DNA of 52,661 bases from contig JBILCM010000009.1 in assembly GCA_044353165.1 (NCBI GenBank), forward strand, positions 1 through 52,661, in the 5' to 3' direction. The DNA is from JBILCM01 sp044353165. Lineage in GTDB: Bacteria > Bacillota > Bacilli > Paenibacillales > YIM-B00363. The position numbers and the translations under genes are program-made. The stretch's first letter is position 1. Each line of letters starts with the position of its first letter. Positions 26,057 to 34,023 of the stretch are shown here, one piece after another. The notes beneath the pieces were generated by a model that had not been told where the DNA came from, ran no database searches, and saw nothing but the letters and a program-made list of their open reading frames with translations.

Positions 26057-26755
26057 ATGAGCCCCATACTGGAAATTCAGCATCTGTCCAAAATATTCAA
26101 CCTGAATGACGGCAACGAGACGATTCGCGCGATTACAGATATTCATCTATCGATCCAAGAAGGTGAGTTCGTAGGCATTACAGGGAAAAGCGGCAGCGGG
26201 AAATCGACCATTCTCAAATGTATTCACCGCACGTACTTACCGACGACAGGATCGATTTATTTTCTCTCAAGCCGCTATGGCCGAATGAATCTCGCTCAAG
26301 CGACAGATCGTGAGATGATTCATCTGCGCAAATACGAGATGGGATATGTATCTCAATTCCTCAATGTGATGCCGCGAACGTCAGCTTGGGAATTAGTGAA
26401 ATTGGCCAGCTTGGAAATGGGTGTGCAGGAGCAACAGGCGGCGGAAGAGGCGACGCGGTTGCTTGAACATTTTGAACTGAAGAAAGAATTGTGGGACCGG
26501 TTCCCGAACACGTTCTCAGGCGGCGAAAAACTGAGATTGAACATTGCGATGGCCATGGTGAAGAAACCGCGGTTGTTGTTATTGGATGAACCGACCGCAA
26601 GTTTGGATGCGATATCCAAATTACGTGTGAAACAATTGTTGGAACAACTGAAGCGAGAGCGCACAACGATGCTCGGGATTTTCCACGATCTCGAATTTAT
26701 GGAGCACATCTGTGATCGTGAGTTCAAGATGCAAGAAGGACGAACTTCCTTGTAA
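26057..26755 (+). CDS. phnL: Phosphonate C-P lyase ABC-type ATPase PhnL
   Basis: A 232-residue ABC ATPase. Walker A is TGKSGSGKST, the signature is FSGGEKLRLN and Walker B is LLLLDEPTASLD. PhnL pairs with PhnK on the core complex and aids the PhnI reaction. AAGGAAGGA precedes ATG 26057; the open frame continues back into phnM. It is the last gene of the phn operon. No phnC, phnD or phnE transporter gene is in the window. Confidence 0.93.
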   Translation: MSPILEIQHLSKIFNLNDGNETIRAITDIHLSIQEGEFVGITGKSGSGKSTILKCIHRTYLPTTGSIYFLSSRYGRMNLAQATDREMIHLRKYEMGYVSQFLNVMPRTSAWELVKLASLEMGVQEQQAAEEATRLLEHFELKKELWDRFPNTFSGGEKLRLNIAMAMVKKPRLLLLDEPTASLDAISKLRVKQLLEQLKRERTTMLGIFHDLEFMEHICDREFKMQEGRTSL

Positions 26756-26764
26756 TGCGTGCAT

Positions 26765-27463
26765 TTATTCCGTCAATCCCAGCGCTTCATATTCTGCCCC
26801 GCCTATGATCCCATCGACGGCCATCCCGTTCGCTCGCTCGAATGAGCGGACGGCGGATTCCGTCGCCGGACCGAACTTGCCGTTGCATGGTCCGTTGTAA
26901 TGACCCGCAGCGCGCAGTTGGTATTGGACCAATAAGACATCGCCCCCCGTGTGACCTTTCACCAACGCTCTAGGCTGTTCAAACAATCCGCCAAGTGCAT
27001 GTCCGAGAATCGTGACTTTCGTGCCCACCTTCACCCATGGATATAACTCTTCGACGTGCCGATTCAACATGCGGATGCATCCGTGCGAAGCGGACGTACC
27101 GATCGATCCCGGCTTATTGGTGCCATGAATGCCATACATCCCCCAGGGAACGTTCAGCCCGATCCAGCGCGTCCCAAACCCGGTGCCCCAATTCACGTGT
27201 TTCTCCGCTACGGCAAACTCACCGATGGGGGTCGGGGTGCTCCGCTTGCCGATCGCTACAGGATAGGCGTGATAGGGAATTCCATCGGCATAGACGACCA
27301 ATCGTCTTGTGAGCGGATTAATGACGATAGAGACGTCTCCTTCGGGAGCCGCCTTCTTCACCGTCGTCCATCCTGTGAGGATGATCAATGCTGCCAGCAG
27401 GGCGATGGCCCACAACATCTTTGCCTTGCCGCGCCGTAATTCGCTTTCACGCAACAGATTCAA
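26765..27463 (-). CDS. L,D-transpeptidase with C-terminal peptidoglycan-binding domain
   Basis: A cell-wall enzyme forming 3-3 cross-links or attaching proteins. N-terminal membrane anchor at 16-33 (MLWAIALLAALIILTGW), YkuD domain from about 42 to 155 with His113 in GIHGT and the active-site Cys129 in SHGCIRM, and a PG_binding_1 repeat at the C-terminus (QYQLRAAGHYNGPCNGKFG). The frame is open to 27541, but GGAGG at about 27472-27476 supports the TTG at 27463, giving 232 residues. It converges on phnL, with nine bases between the stops. Confidence 0.9.
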   Translation of the reverse strand: MNLLRESELRRGKAKMLWAIALLAALIILTGWTTVKKAAPEGDVSIVINPLTRRLVVYADGIPYHAYPVAIGKRSTPTPIGEFAVAEKHVNWGTGFGTRWIGLNVPWGMYGIHGTNKPGSIGTSASHGCIRMLNRHVEELYPWVKVGTKVTILGHALGGLFEQPRALVKGHTGGDVLLVQYQLRAAGHYNGPCNGKFGPATESAVRSFERANGMAVDGIIGGAEYEALGLTE

Positions 27464-27604
27464 TTCAATAGCCTCCGGTTCTGTAACGTTGGAATGTTTT
27501 TGCGTTAGTTTTCCCAATCTTTTCAAGAATATAATCGACACCGAAAGCGAGTTTATGCGTTATAATAGAGGTATGTACACATTCATGCAACTGGGGTGGA
27601 TCGA

Positions 27605-28738
27605 TTGAAGAAAATGAATAAACGCGTGATCATCAGCAGTGTTGCCGGCCTCTTTGTGATTATCTTAATTGTAATCTTACTCGCGAATTGTGCCAAAACT
27701 GACGACACGACAGTCGACGCGGAGATGCCCGCCGTTGAAGAACCTATCGATAGCGCTGCAGCATTCGCCCCGGAGGAAACAGTTGATAAGGGTACGTCTG
27801 AACCTGAGGTAAATCTGCCTTATACATATCCGCTGACCGGAAAGCCGGCTGCCGAGAATATGAAAGATCGGCCATTCGTTGTGATGGTGGAGAATTACCT
27901 GACGGCCAGGCCACAGTCGGGCCTCGATCAAGCGGATCTTGTATATGAAGTTCTGGCGGAAGGAAATATTACGCGGTTCGTAGCGGTCTATCACAGCCAA
28001 CCAGCGGAGGCGATTGGTCCCGTTCGCAGCATCCGACCTTATTTCATTGAGCTCGGACTCGGTTTCGACGGCATCCTCGTTCACGCCGGTTGGAGCCAAG
28101 TCGCGATGAATTTGATCGCCGAACAGAAATTGAATCATCTTGATCAAGTGTACGGCGACCATCCGTATTTCTGGCGGGATAAAGCGCGAGCATCACCGCA
28201 CAACGTATTCACAAGTACGAAGTTGATGAAGAAAGGTGTTTCTGCGAAGAAGTTCCGCAAGAAGTGGGTCGACCCGGAACTCCGATTCACGCAAGTGAAA
28301 CCTCAGGACGGCACACGCCCCGCCGAAGGACAACCGGCTACATCGATCACAATTCCTTATGTGCAATCGTATGCTGTAGGTTACGATTACCAAGCTTCAT
28401 CCAACACGTATCTGCGTTCCATGGACGGTACGCCCCATGTGGATCGAATTTCGGACAAGGTGCTAAGTGCTACGAACGTGTTGATTATCGAAGCGAAACA
28501 TCGGGTTGTCGATGACGATGGCCGGCGCTCGGTCGATGTGTATGGCCCTGGACGAGGATATTTGCTACAGAACGGATTGATACGTAGAATTATCTGGGAA
28601 AATCGCAATGATGTGATCCGTGCCTATGAACCTTCAGGGAAACAAGCGGAGATCCCGTTATTTCCCGGGCAAACATGGGTGCAGATTATTCCGAAGCTCG
28701 AGCAGGTGTCGTATGCTTACCGTGCGGCCGCGGAGTAG
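27605..28738 (+). CDS. DUF3048 domain protein (YerB-like), membrane-anchored
   Basis: About 377 residues. A hydrophobic stretch (IISSVAGLFVIILIVILLA) is followed by NCAKTDD, which resembles a lipobox but with Asn before the Cys. The mature part has the DUF3048 hallmarks RPFVVMVENYLTARPQSG, LADLVYEVLAEGNITRF-like and GPVRSIRPYF. The function is not known; in Bacillus such proteins are surface lipoproteins. GGGGTGG fits TTG 27605 or ATG 27614. A TATAAT at 27561-27566 is a likely -10. Confidence 0.87.
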   Translation: MKKMNKRVIISSVAGLFVIILIVILLANCAKTDDTTVDAEMPAVEEPIDSAAAFAPEETVDKGTSEPEVNLPYTYPLTGKPAAENMKDRPFVVMVENYLTARPQSGLDQADLVYEVLAEGNITRFVAVYHSQPAEAIGPVRSIRPYFIELGLGFDGILVHAGWSQVAMNLIAEQKLNHLDQVYGDHPYFWRDKARASPHNVFTSTKLMKKGVSAKKFRKKWVDPELRFTQVKPQDGTRPAEGQPATSITIPYVQSYAVGYDYQASSNTYLRSMDGTPHVDRISDKVLSATNVLIIEAKHRVVDDDGRRSVDVYGPGRGYLLQNGLIRRIIWENRNDVIRAYEPSGKQAEIPLFPGQTWVQIIPKLEQVSYAYRAAAE

Positions 28739-29198
28739 ATTGTGGGGGTAGCGCGGCAATGCGCGGCCCTTTCTGCTGTCTTCCGGATGCAACACGCTGA
28801 CGACGGCGGCGACGACGACGGCGCGGATATTCGTTCAACTCGGAATTCGATCTGGCGTTTGCTGTTGCGCGCGCCCCGCCAAGCCCACCCAACAACAATT
28901 TAAACATCGGTCCCATCTGTTGCATCGTACCGATCATCTTCTGAATTTTCCCCATGTTGCTTAAGAGGCCATCAATGCCGCCCATCCGGTCGACCATCTG
29001 GCGAAGACTCCCTAAATTGTTCAGCAGCCCTCCAAGACCTTCCGTGGTCGCGCCTGCTGGTGGTGTGGGCGGGGCGAGCGGTGATAATGAACTAAATCCG
29101 CCAACCTCGGGTGTAAAACTCGCCATGTACGTTGGCAACGTCGGGTACGCGCCCAATGGGGGAACCGAAGTGTTTCTGACTTGCGCATAGTGATCCAT
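28686..29198 (-). CDS. YqfQ/VrrA-like low-complexity protein
   Basis: The 170-residue product has a Pro-rich N-terminus, a helical Met/Gly-rich middle (GLLNNLGSLRQMVDRMGGID, IGTMQQMGPMFKLLLGG) and a very basic C-terminus with eight consecutive arginines. This composition resembles YqfQ/VrrA proteins of Bacilli, which are spore-associated in some species; the match is by look, not by a search. AAAGGA precedes ATG 29198. Its 3' end overlaps the 3' end of the convergent DUF3048 gene by about 53 bases. Confidence 0.6.
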   Translation of the reverse strand: MDHYAQVRNTSVPPLGAYPTLPTYMASFTPEVGGFSSLSPLAPPTPPAGATTEGLGGLLNNLGSLRQMVDRMGGIDGLLSNMGKIQKMIGTMQQMGPMFKLLLGGLGGARATANARSNSELNEYPRRRRRRRRQRVASGRQQKGPRIAALPPQSTPRPHGKHTTPARASE

Positions 29199-29312
29199 CG
29201 GCTTCACAATCCTTTGTCATAAATTATAGGGTTTCATGCTACACTTTATGTGATAGGCGAATGTTTCGCATGGACGCATGCCCGGTTTTCCAAAAAGCCG
29301 AAGACATGGTAC

Positions 29313-29318
29313 TATAAT
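29313..29318 (+). promoter_or_regulatory. Likely -10 element of the yerC-dagK-rlmCD unit
   Basis: TATAAT at 29313-29318, 55 bases before the yerC start, in the divergent region with the YqfQ-like gene. The -35 is weak (TTTTCC at about 29286). Confidence 0.5.
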
Positions 29319-29367
29319 GATGTACAATGTTAAAGCGTTAACGTCCAACCGGAGGGTGAGCGAAACG

Positions 29368-29658
29368 ATGCAGCTGAAGAAACTGAATGACAAGACGATT
29401 GATCAATTGTTCGAAGCCGTGCTAACACTGAAAGATCGGGAAGAGTGTTATGTGTTCTTCGACGATCTGTGTACCATCAATGAAATTGAATCGATGGCGC
29501 AACGGCTGGAAGTGGCTCGGATGTTGCGCAAAGGATTTACGTATAAACAAATTGAATCGGATACAGGTGCAAGCACAGCGACCATCTCTCGGGTCAAAAG
29601 GTGTTTGCATTACGGTACCGATGGGTATCAGATGACATTGGAGCGATTGGGCAGGTAA
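29368..29658 (+). CDS. yerC: TrpR/YerC-family DNA-binding protein
   Basis: A 96-residue helix-turn-helix protein of the TrpR superfamily. It contains FFDDLCTINEIESMAQRLEV and the recognition part GFTYKQIESDTGASTATISR followed by VKRCLHYG, as in YerC/YecD. The role in Bacilli is not well defined. GGAGG lies 12 bases before the ATG at 29368; upstream codons in frame have no ribosome site. Confidence 0.88.
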   Translation: MQLKKLNDKTIDQLFEAVLTLKDREECYVFFDDLCTINEIESMAQRLEVARMLRKGFTYKQIESDTGASTATISRVKRCLHYGTDGYQMTLERLGR

Positions 29659-29723
29659 TTTGTTGCACACCGTTATGGAATTCAACCGATGTTGATGCGG
29701 ATCAGGTGAAGGAGCGAGCCGAT

Positions 29724-30731
29724 ATGGTGAAGAGAGCGAGACTCATCTACAATCCAACTTCCGGGCGAGAAGAGATGCGCCGCAGACTACCCGACGTGTT
29801 GCAACGTCTTGAGGGATATGGCTTTGAGACGTCTACCCATGCAACGATGGGTCCGGGTGATGCAGTGCTGGCCGGTGCCGAAGCCGCTCGGCGTAAGTAC
29901 GATGTCGTGATCGCAGCTGGCGGTGATGGGACACTCAACGAAGTGGTGAGCGGACTGGCCAAAGCCGATAAACGCCCACCCCTAGGGATATTGCCGCTAG
30001 GCACAACGAATGATTTGGCTCGCGCGTTAGGTATTCCCCGTGCGTGGGATGCCGCGGTTGATTTGATTGCGCACGGTTCGGTGAAGAAGATCGATATTGG
30101 GCGGTTGAATCAGAAACATTTTGTCAATATTGCTGGGGGTGGGTCACTCACGGAGCTGACTTATGAGGTGCCCTCGAAGATGAAGACCGTGCTCGGACAG
30201 CTGGCTTATTATATGAAAGGTTTTGAGAAGCTGCCGCGGCTTCGCCCGATTCGGATGCGTGTACGAGCCGAGGGGATCGAGTTGAACGAGGACATGATGC
30301 TGTTCTTCGTCGCCAATTCCAATTCTGTGGGCGGGTTTGAGAAGTTGATGCCGGATGCGAAATTGGATGACGGCTTGATGGATGTTCTGTTCTTGCGCCG
30401 CTGCAACTTGGCTGAATTCATTCGACTGGCCACGATGGTGGCGCGCGGTGAACTCGTACAAGACCCGCTCATTGTACAATTTCGGACGCGGCAGTTGCAG
30501 ATTGAGTCGCCGGATTACGTGCAGCTGAATCTCGATGGAGAGTTTGGCGGCACATTGCCTTGCGAGATTGAAGTGTTGCCGAGGTATCAGGGCGTGTTTG
30601 TGGATCCGACAGGGAAATCCAGCTATCATCGTCAGTCGGGTGCTGTAGGTATTGCGGTGTCGGCTCCAACACAGACGGCGTTCGAATTGAATGATGCGAT
30701 GGAAACGACTAGGAATGGAGTCAGCTCATGA
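29724..30731 (+). CDS. dagK: Diacylglycerol kinase (lipid kinase, DgkB/YegS type)
   Basis: Phosphorylates diacylglycerol, recycling it into phospholipid and lipoteichoic acid turnover. The 335-residue protein begins with KRARLIYNPTSGREEMRRRL, has the catalytic GGDGTLNEVVSGL loop and LGILPLGTTNDLARALGIP, the DAGK_cat signature. AAGGAG is nine bases before ATG 29724. It overlaps rlmCD in ATGA. The yerC-dagK-rlmCD order resembles Bacillus. Confidence 0.92.
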   Translation: MVKRARLIYNPTSGREEMRRRLPDVLQRLEGYGFETSTHATMGPGDAVLAGAEAARRKYDVVIAAGGDGTLNEVVSGLAKADKRPPLGILPLGTTNDLARALGIPRAWDAAVDLIAHGSVKKIDIGRLNQKHFVNIAGGGSLTELTYEVPSKMKTVLGQLAYYMKGFEKLPRLRPIRMRVRAEGIELNEDMMLFFVANSNSVGGFEKLMPDAKLDDGLMDVLFLRRCNLAEFIRLATMVARGELVQDPLIVQFRTRQLQIESPDYVQLNLDGEFGGTLPCEIEVLPRYQGVFVDPTGKSSYHRQSGAVGIAVSAPTQTAFELNDAMETTRNGVSS

Positions 30732-32305
30732 GGCATGGAACGAAACGCAATCGCAAAGGGTCCATCATCGCGGGTCGGGGGCATCAAGCGCCCGGCTTTT
30801 CACGTTCGTCGGAACGTGTAGATTTGCCCGTGTCGATCCATCAGGTGGTCGATGCCCAGATCGTTGGACTCACACATGATGGGGAGGGTGTTGGGCGAAC
30901 GGCGTCGGGGTTCACCTTATTTATTGCGGGTGCGCTGCCCGGTGAAGCGGTGCGCGCGCGTGTGACCGAGGTGAAGCGCAAATACGGCCGCGCCGAACTG
31001 ATGTCGGTGCAGACAGTCAGTACCGATCGGGTCGTTGCGCCATGCGAGGTGTTCATACGGTGCGGCGGGTGCCAATTGCAGCATCTTTCTTATGATGCGC
31101 AGTTACACTGGAAACGTCAGCAAGTGGTTGATGCGCTTGAGCGGATTGGCAAGCTGCGTGTCGTGCCGGCGCCGGCGGATACGTCGCCTCTTGGGGGAAG
31201 TGAGGAAGCTGGGGTGATCGCGCTTGCCGACCGAGGCGTTGTGGTGCATCCTGTGATCGGGATGGACGAGCCTTGGCGGTACCGTAATAAAGTGCAGCTG
31301 CCGATCGGCTTCGATGTAGCGGAAGGCGGGCTGATCGGTGGTTTCTATGGCGCGGGGACGCATCGAATCGTCGAGACGGAGTCATGTCTCATTCAACATG
31401 AACGAAACGATGCAGCCGTGTTGCAGGTGAAACGCATCGCACGCGAGCTCGACATTGAAGCGTACCATGAGCCCTCGCACACGGGATGGTTGCGTCATGT
31501 CATCGCGAAAGTGTCGTTCGCGACCGGCGAACTGATGATTGTACTCGTTGCCACTGCTCCTGAGACCCCGCAATTGGATGCATTCATCGACCGCATGCGT
31601 CGTGAACTTGCACACATGGTGAGCCTCTGCCTGAATATCAATCCTGCTCGAACGAGCGAAATTTTCGGTGATCAGACCGTCACCTTATGGGGAGCGGATA
31701 CGATCGAGGATGAGATCGGCGGCATTCGATTCGCCATCTCTGCGCGCTCGTTCTTCCAAGTGAATCCGGTCCAGACGTTGAAGCTCTATCAGACCGCGCT
31801 CGATTACGCGGCTCTCACCGGCAGCGAGACCGTCATCGATGCCTACTGCGGCATCGGGACGATCTCGCTCTTCCTGGCGCGTGCCGCTCGCCACGTGTAT
31901 GGCGTCGAGCTCATCCCCGACGCCATCACCGACGCGCGCGCGAACGCACAACGCAACGGCATCGACAACGCCGACTTCGTCACCGGCCGCGCCGAAGCCG
32001 TGCTCCCCGCGTGGCGCGAACAAGGCATCGACGCCGATGTCATCGTCGTTGATCCCCCGCGCAAGGGCTGCGATCCTGCGCTCCTCGACACGCTGATCGC
32101 CATGCGCCCGCAGCGCATCGTCTACGTGTCGTGCAATCCCGCCACGCTCGCCCGCGACCTCGCGCTGCTCGAGGCCGGCGGCTTCCGCACCGTCGCGGTG
32201 CAACCTGTGGACATGTTCCCGCATACGGGGCATGTCGAGTGTGTAGTGTCAACACATTATACCGGCATACCAGATAATGGGAACTTTAAAGACACGGGCC
32301 CATGA
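30728..32305 (+). CDS. rlmCD: 23S rRNA (uracil-C5)-methyltransferase RlmCD, with altered C-terminal tail
   Basis: SAM-dependent m5U methyltransferase for 23S rRNA. A TRAM domain at about 33-95 is followed by the [4Fe-4S] cysteines 106, 112, 115 and 220, the SAM motif VIDAYCGIGTISLFLA, VVDPPRKGCDP and the catalytic SCNPATLARDL. Residues 148-172 are an unusual insert. Two oddities: from about 31,850 to 32,220 GC rises to roughly 70%, and after HTGHVECVV the tail (THYTGIPDNGNF and on) is not family-like. The normal end, HTGHVEVVCSLIFKGFE, is encoded 3.6 kb downstream at 35.8 kb. The gene appears to be an integration site whose end was replaced. Confidence 0.9.
   Translation: MRHGTKRNRKGSIIAGRGHQAPGFSRSSERVDLPVSIHQVVDAQIVGLTHDGEGVGRTASGFTLFIAGALPGEAVRARVTEVKRKYGRAELMSVQTVSTDRVVAPCEVFIRCGGCQLQHLSYDAQLHWKRQQVVDALERIGKLRVVPAPADTSPLGGSEEAGVIALADRGVVVHPVIGMDEPWRYRNKVQLPIGFDVAEGGLIGGFYGAGTHRIVETESCLIQHERNDAAVLQVKRIARELDIEAYHEPSHTGWLRHVIAKVSFATGELMIVLVATAPETPQLDAFIDRMRRELAHMVSLCLNINPARTSEIFGDQTVTLWGADTIEDEIGGIRFAISARSFFQVNPVQTLKLYQTALDYAALTGSETVIDAYCGIGTISLFLARAARHVYGVELIPDAITDARANAQRNGIDNADFVTGRAEAVLPAWREQGIDADVIVVDPPRKGCDPALLDTLIAMRPQRIVYVSCNPATLARDLALLEAGGFRTVAVQPVDMFPHTGHVECVVSTHYTGIPDNGNFKDTGP
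32209..32235 (+). repeat. Left copy of a 27-bp direct repeat (attL candidate) in the rlmCD 3' end
   Basis: GGACATGTTCCCGCATACGG and the next seven bases recur at 35796-35822 with one difference. The repeat codes for MFPHTGHV of RlmCD. Direct repeats of a gene's 3' end bracketing foreign genes are what site-specific integration leaves. Confidence 0.8.
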
Positions 32306-32341
32306 AAGACAAAAATTCAGTAAAAAAAGCAGCCGTTTCCA

Positions 32342-32370
32342 TTGACACTCGCAGGTATCTCTTGTAAAGT
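32342..32370 (+). promoter_or_regulatory. Promoter of the small RNA unit in front of the Abi_2 gene
   Basis: TTGACA at 32342-32347 and TAAAGT at 32365-32370 are separated by 17 bases. TGTCAA at 32373-32378 is the inverted form of the -35. Transcription would start near 32377. Confidence 0.65.
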
Positions 32371-32376
32371 AATGTC

Positions 32377-32430
32377 AACAGTTCCCACCACGCCTCTTCA
32401 CAATGCGTACCAAGGTGGGCCTTTTTATTT
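32377..32430 (+). ncRNA. Putative small structured RNA upstream of the Abi_2 gene
   Basis: About 54 bases lie between the promoter and the gene. CCCACC (32384-32389) pairs with GGTGGG (32414-32419), ACGC (32390-32393) pairs inside with GCGT (32405-32408), and CCTTTTTATTT follows, making a terminator-like 3' end. The Abi_2 ribosome site comes right after. A conserved RNA (the abiF motif) has been described next to AbiF-type genes; I recall the type of layout but cannot confirm the consensus from here. Confidence 0.55.
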
Positions 32431-32444
32431 CGTTGGAGGAGACT

Positions 32445-33320
32445 ATGTGCAATAAATTTGTTCCCTCAGTGAAGCGACCTACAACATTTGAAGAGCAAAT
32501 TCAAATTTTGAAAAGTCGCGGGCTTGTCATTGATGATGAAGACTTTGCGATTCGTACTTTGCGGCACATCAATTATTACCGTTTGAGTGCGTATACTTTA
32601 AGTCTCAAACAAGATGACAAATTTCTTTCAGGAACCTCATTTGAACATATTTTTAAATTGTACGAGTTTGATCGCCGCTTCCGTTATATGATTATGGAAA
32701 TGGTGGAGCAAGTGGAAATTGCACTCAGAACTCATATTTCGTACTATATTGCTCACGCATACGGTGCTCTGGGGCATTTGGCCTCAGAACATTTTGAATA
32801 CCATGAATTGTTTCTTGCAGAGTTGGAGAAGGAAATCCAGCGGTCACAAGAAATTTTCATAAAACATCATGTTGAGAAATACGAGGGGAAAATCCCTGTC
32901 TGGGTTGCGATAGAAGTACTTTCGTTCGGTGCGCTATCCAAGTTATTCTCTAATATGAAAAGCGAAGATCAGAATCAAATTGCCAAAAGAAATTATCAAG
33001 TCCCCGCTGTTTATCTGGGGAGCTGGCTAAAATGCTTATCCTACATCCGCAATATATGTGCTCACTATGGTCGACTATACAATCGACCGCTGACGAGCAA
33101 ACCGAGACTAGATACGAAATCGAAAAAGTTGGGGATTCATCAAGGGAAAATCTTTGCTCACTTGTATGTTCTAAAAGAGCTTATCCCGGATTATATGAAA
33201 TGGAGAAACTTTATTACCCGCATGGAAGCCTTGCTCACGGAGTTTAAAGATATAGTCGAACTGGATCGTATTGGATTTCCTGAGGACTGGGAGTCCATAC
33301 TTTTGATAAAAAAAAGATAG
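32445..33320 (+). CDS. Abi_2 (AbiD/AbiF-type) abortive infection protein
   Basis: A 291-residue protein of the Abi_2 family, a HEPN-like group linked to phage abortive infection. It has the N-terminal LRHINYYRLSAYTLS motif and the RX4H motif Arg202-His207 in IRNICAHYGRLYNRPL, the likely RNase site. TTGGAGGAG is five bases before ATG 32445. It is AT-rich unlike the core genes, and is the first gene of the cassette inserted in rlmCD. The upstream RNA unit suggests an RNA-controlled toxin, which is inference. Confidence 0.88.
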   Translation: MCNKFVPSVKRPTTFEEQIQILKSRGLVIDDEDFAIRTLRHINYYRLSAYTLSLKQDDKFLSGTSFEHIFKLYEFDRRFRYMIMEMVEQVEIALRTHISYYIAHAYGALGHLASEHFEYHELFLAELEKEIQRSQEIFIKHHVEKYEGKIPVWVAIEVLSFGALSKLFSNMKSEDQNQIAKRNYQVPAVYLGSWLKCLSYIRNICAHYGRLYNRPLTSKPRLDTKSKKLGIHQGKIFAHLYVLKELIPDYMKWRNFITRMEALLTEFKDIVELDRIGFPEDWESILLIKKR

Positions 33321-33343
33321 GTCATGGATATCTTTTATGACTA

Positions 33344-33491
33344 AAATTATACTAATTGCAAGCAGAAACTCCTCATATGTAGAAGTTCCTCCAACATCCT
33401 CAGGCGGACGATGACTCTCTCCTCCAATACAACGTATCGATAAATCTTCTTCAGTTTGGAGTAATTGTTCAAGCTCGCTTCGTTGCAACAT
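33344..33491 (-). pseudogene. Remnant of a plasmid pRiA4b ORF-3-like protein
   Basis: About 49 codons on the reverse strand contain RCIGGESHRPPEDVGGTSTY and EEFLLAI, the hallmark CxGGExxxPPEDxGGxxGYEEFLEAI of the IS1096/pRiA4b Orf3-like family. The family is normally well over 150 residues, so both ends are missing. The rest of the 33321-33699 gap shows nothing else recognisable. Confidence 0.7.
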
Positions 33492-33699
33492 ATTTTTGCG
33501 TTCTCACTTTTCCGACGATTGTTCTCATTTAATTATGTTCACTTTCTTGATAGAGGTCCAAAAGTGTTCATTGAATGGGTTGATAATTTGTAGTATAGTA
33601 TGATGTTTGCAATGACTTTGGTTCTAATGGATAATAGTTCTATTTATGTAATTTTTTTGAAAGCGGTATTTAACTATATAAGAATGTGATGTGAGTCGA

Positions 33700-34023
33700 A
33701 TGCCTGCTGAAATATTTGAAAATTTTAACCCCAACGATCCTAGAACAACCGGTGAACAGTTTTTATTAAATTTATTTGGAACGAATCCTCGATTTGACGG
33801 TTGGATGGTATTTGAACAACCGCATATAAATTCAATGAAGCCAGACTTCGTTTTATTAAATCCACAAAGAGGAATTATCATTATAGAGGTAAAAGATTGG
33901 GATTTAAACTCGGATGTTTATGAGAATGGTGGCTATGTTCGCGGAACAGATGGGAAATCTCATAAAAAAATCCAATTAACCAAGTACAAAATTATAAGAA
34001 AGCGATTTTGGAATCAGGATTAA
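33700..34023 (+). pseudogene. NERD nuclease-related domain, N-terminal part of a split NERD-helicase
   Basis: The first 107 codons start at ATG 33700 (MPAEIFENFNPNDPRTTGEQ) and show the NERD core PDFVLLNPQRGIIIIEVKDW, a nuclease-like fold. After a run of seven A at 33964-33970 this frame drifts to a stop at 34021-34023. The -1 frame at the same place reads NPINQVQNYKKAILESGLIN, joining without a gap to the helicase part. So one base has been lost from the A-run, or the run is a slippage site that joins the two frames. No strong ribosome site precedes the start. Confidence 0.75.

Noticed and set aside
31685..32233. A 182-codon reverse-strand frame in the GC-rich end of rlmCD
   Set aside because: Antisense open frames are expected in GC-rich coding sequence; the forward strand carries SCNPATLARDL and other RlmCD motifs.
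32340..32440. T-box leader or ordinary terminator of rlmCD
   Set aside because: No specifier loop or T-box sequence is seen, and a promoter lies just before the hairpin, so it is better explained as a separate short RNA unit.
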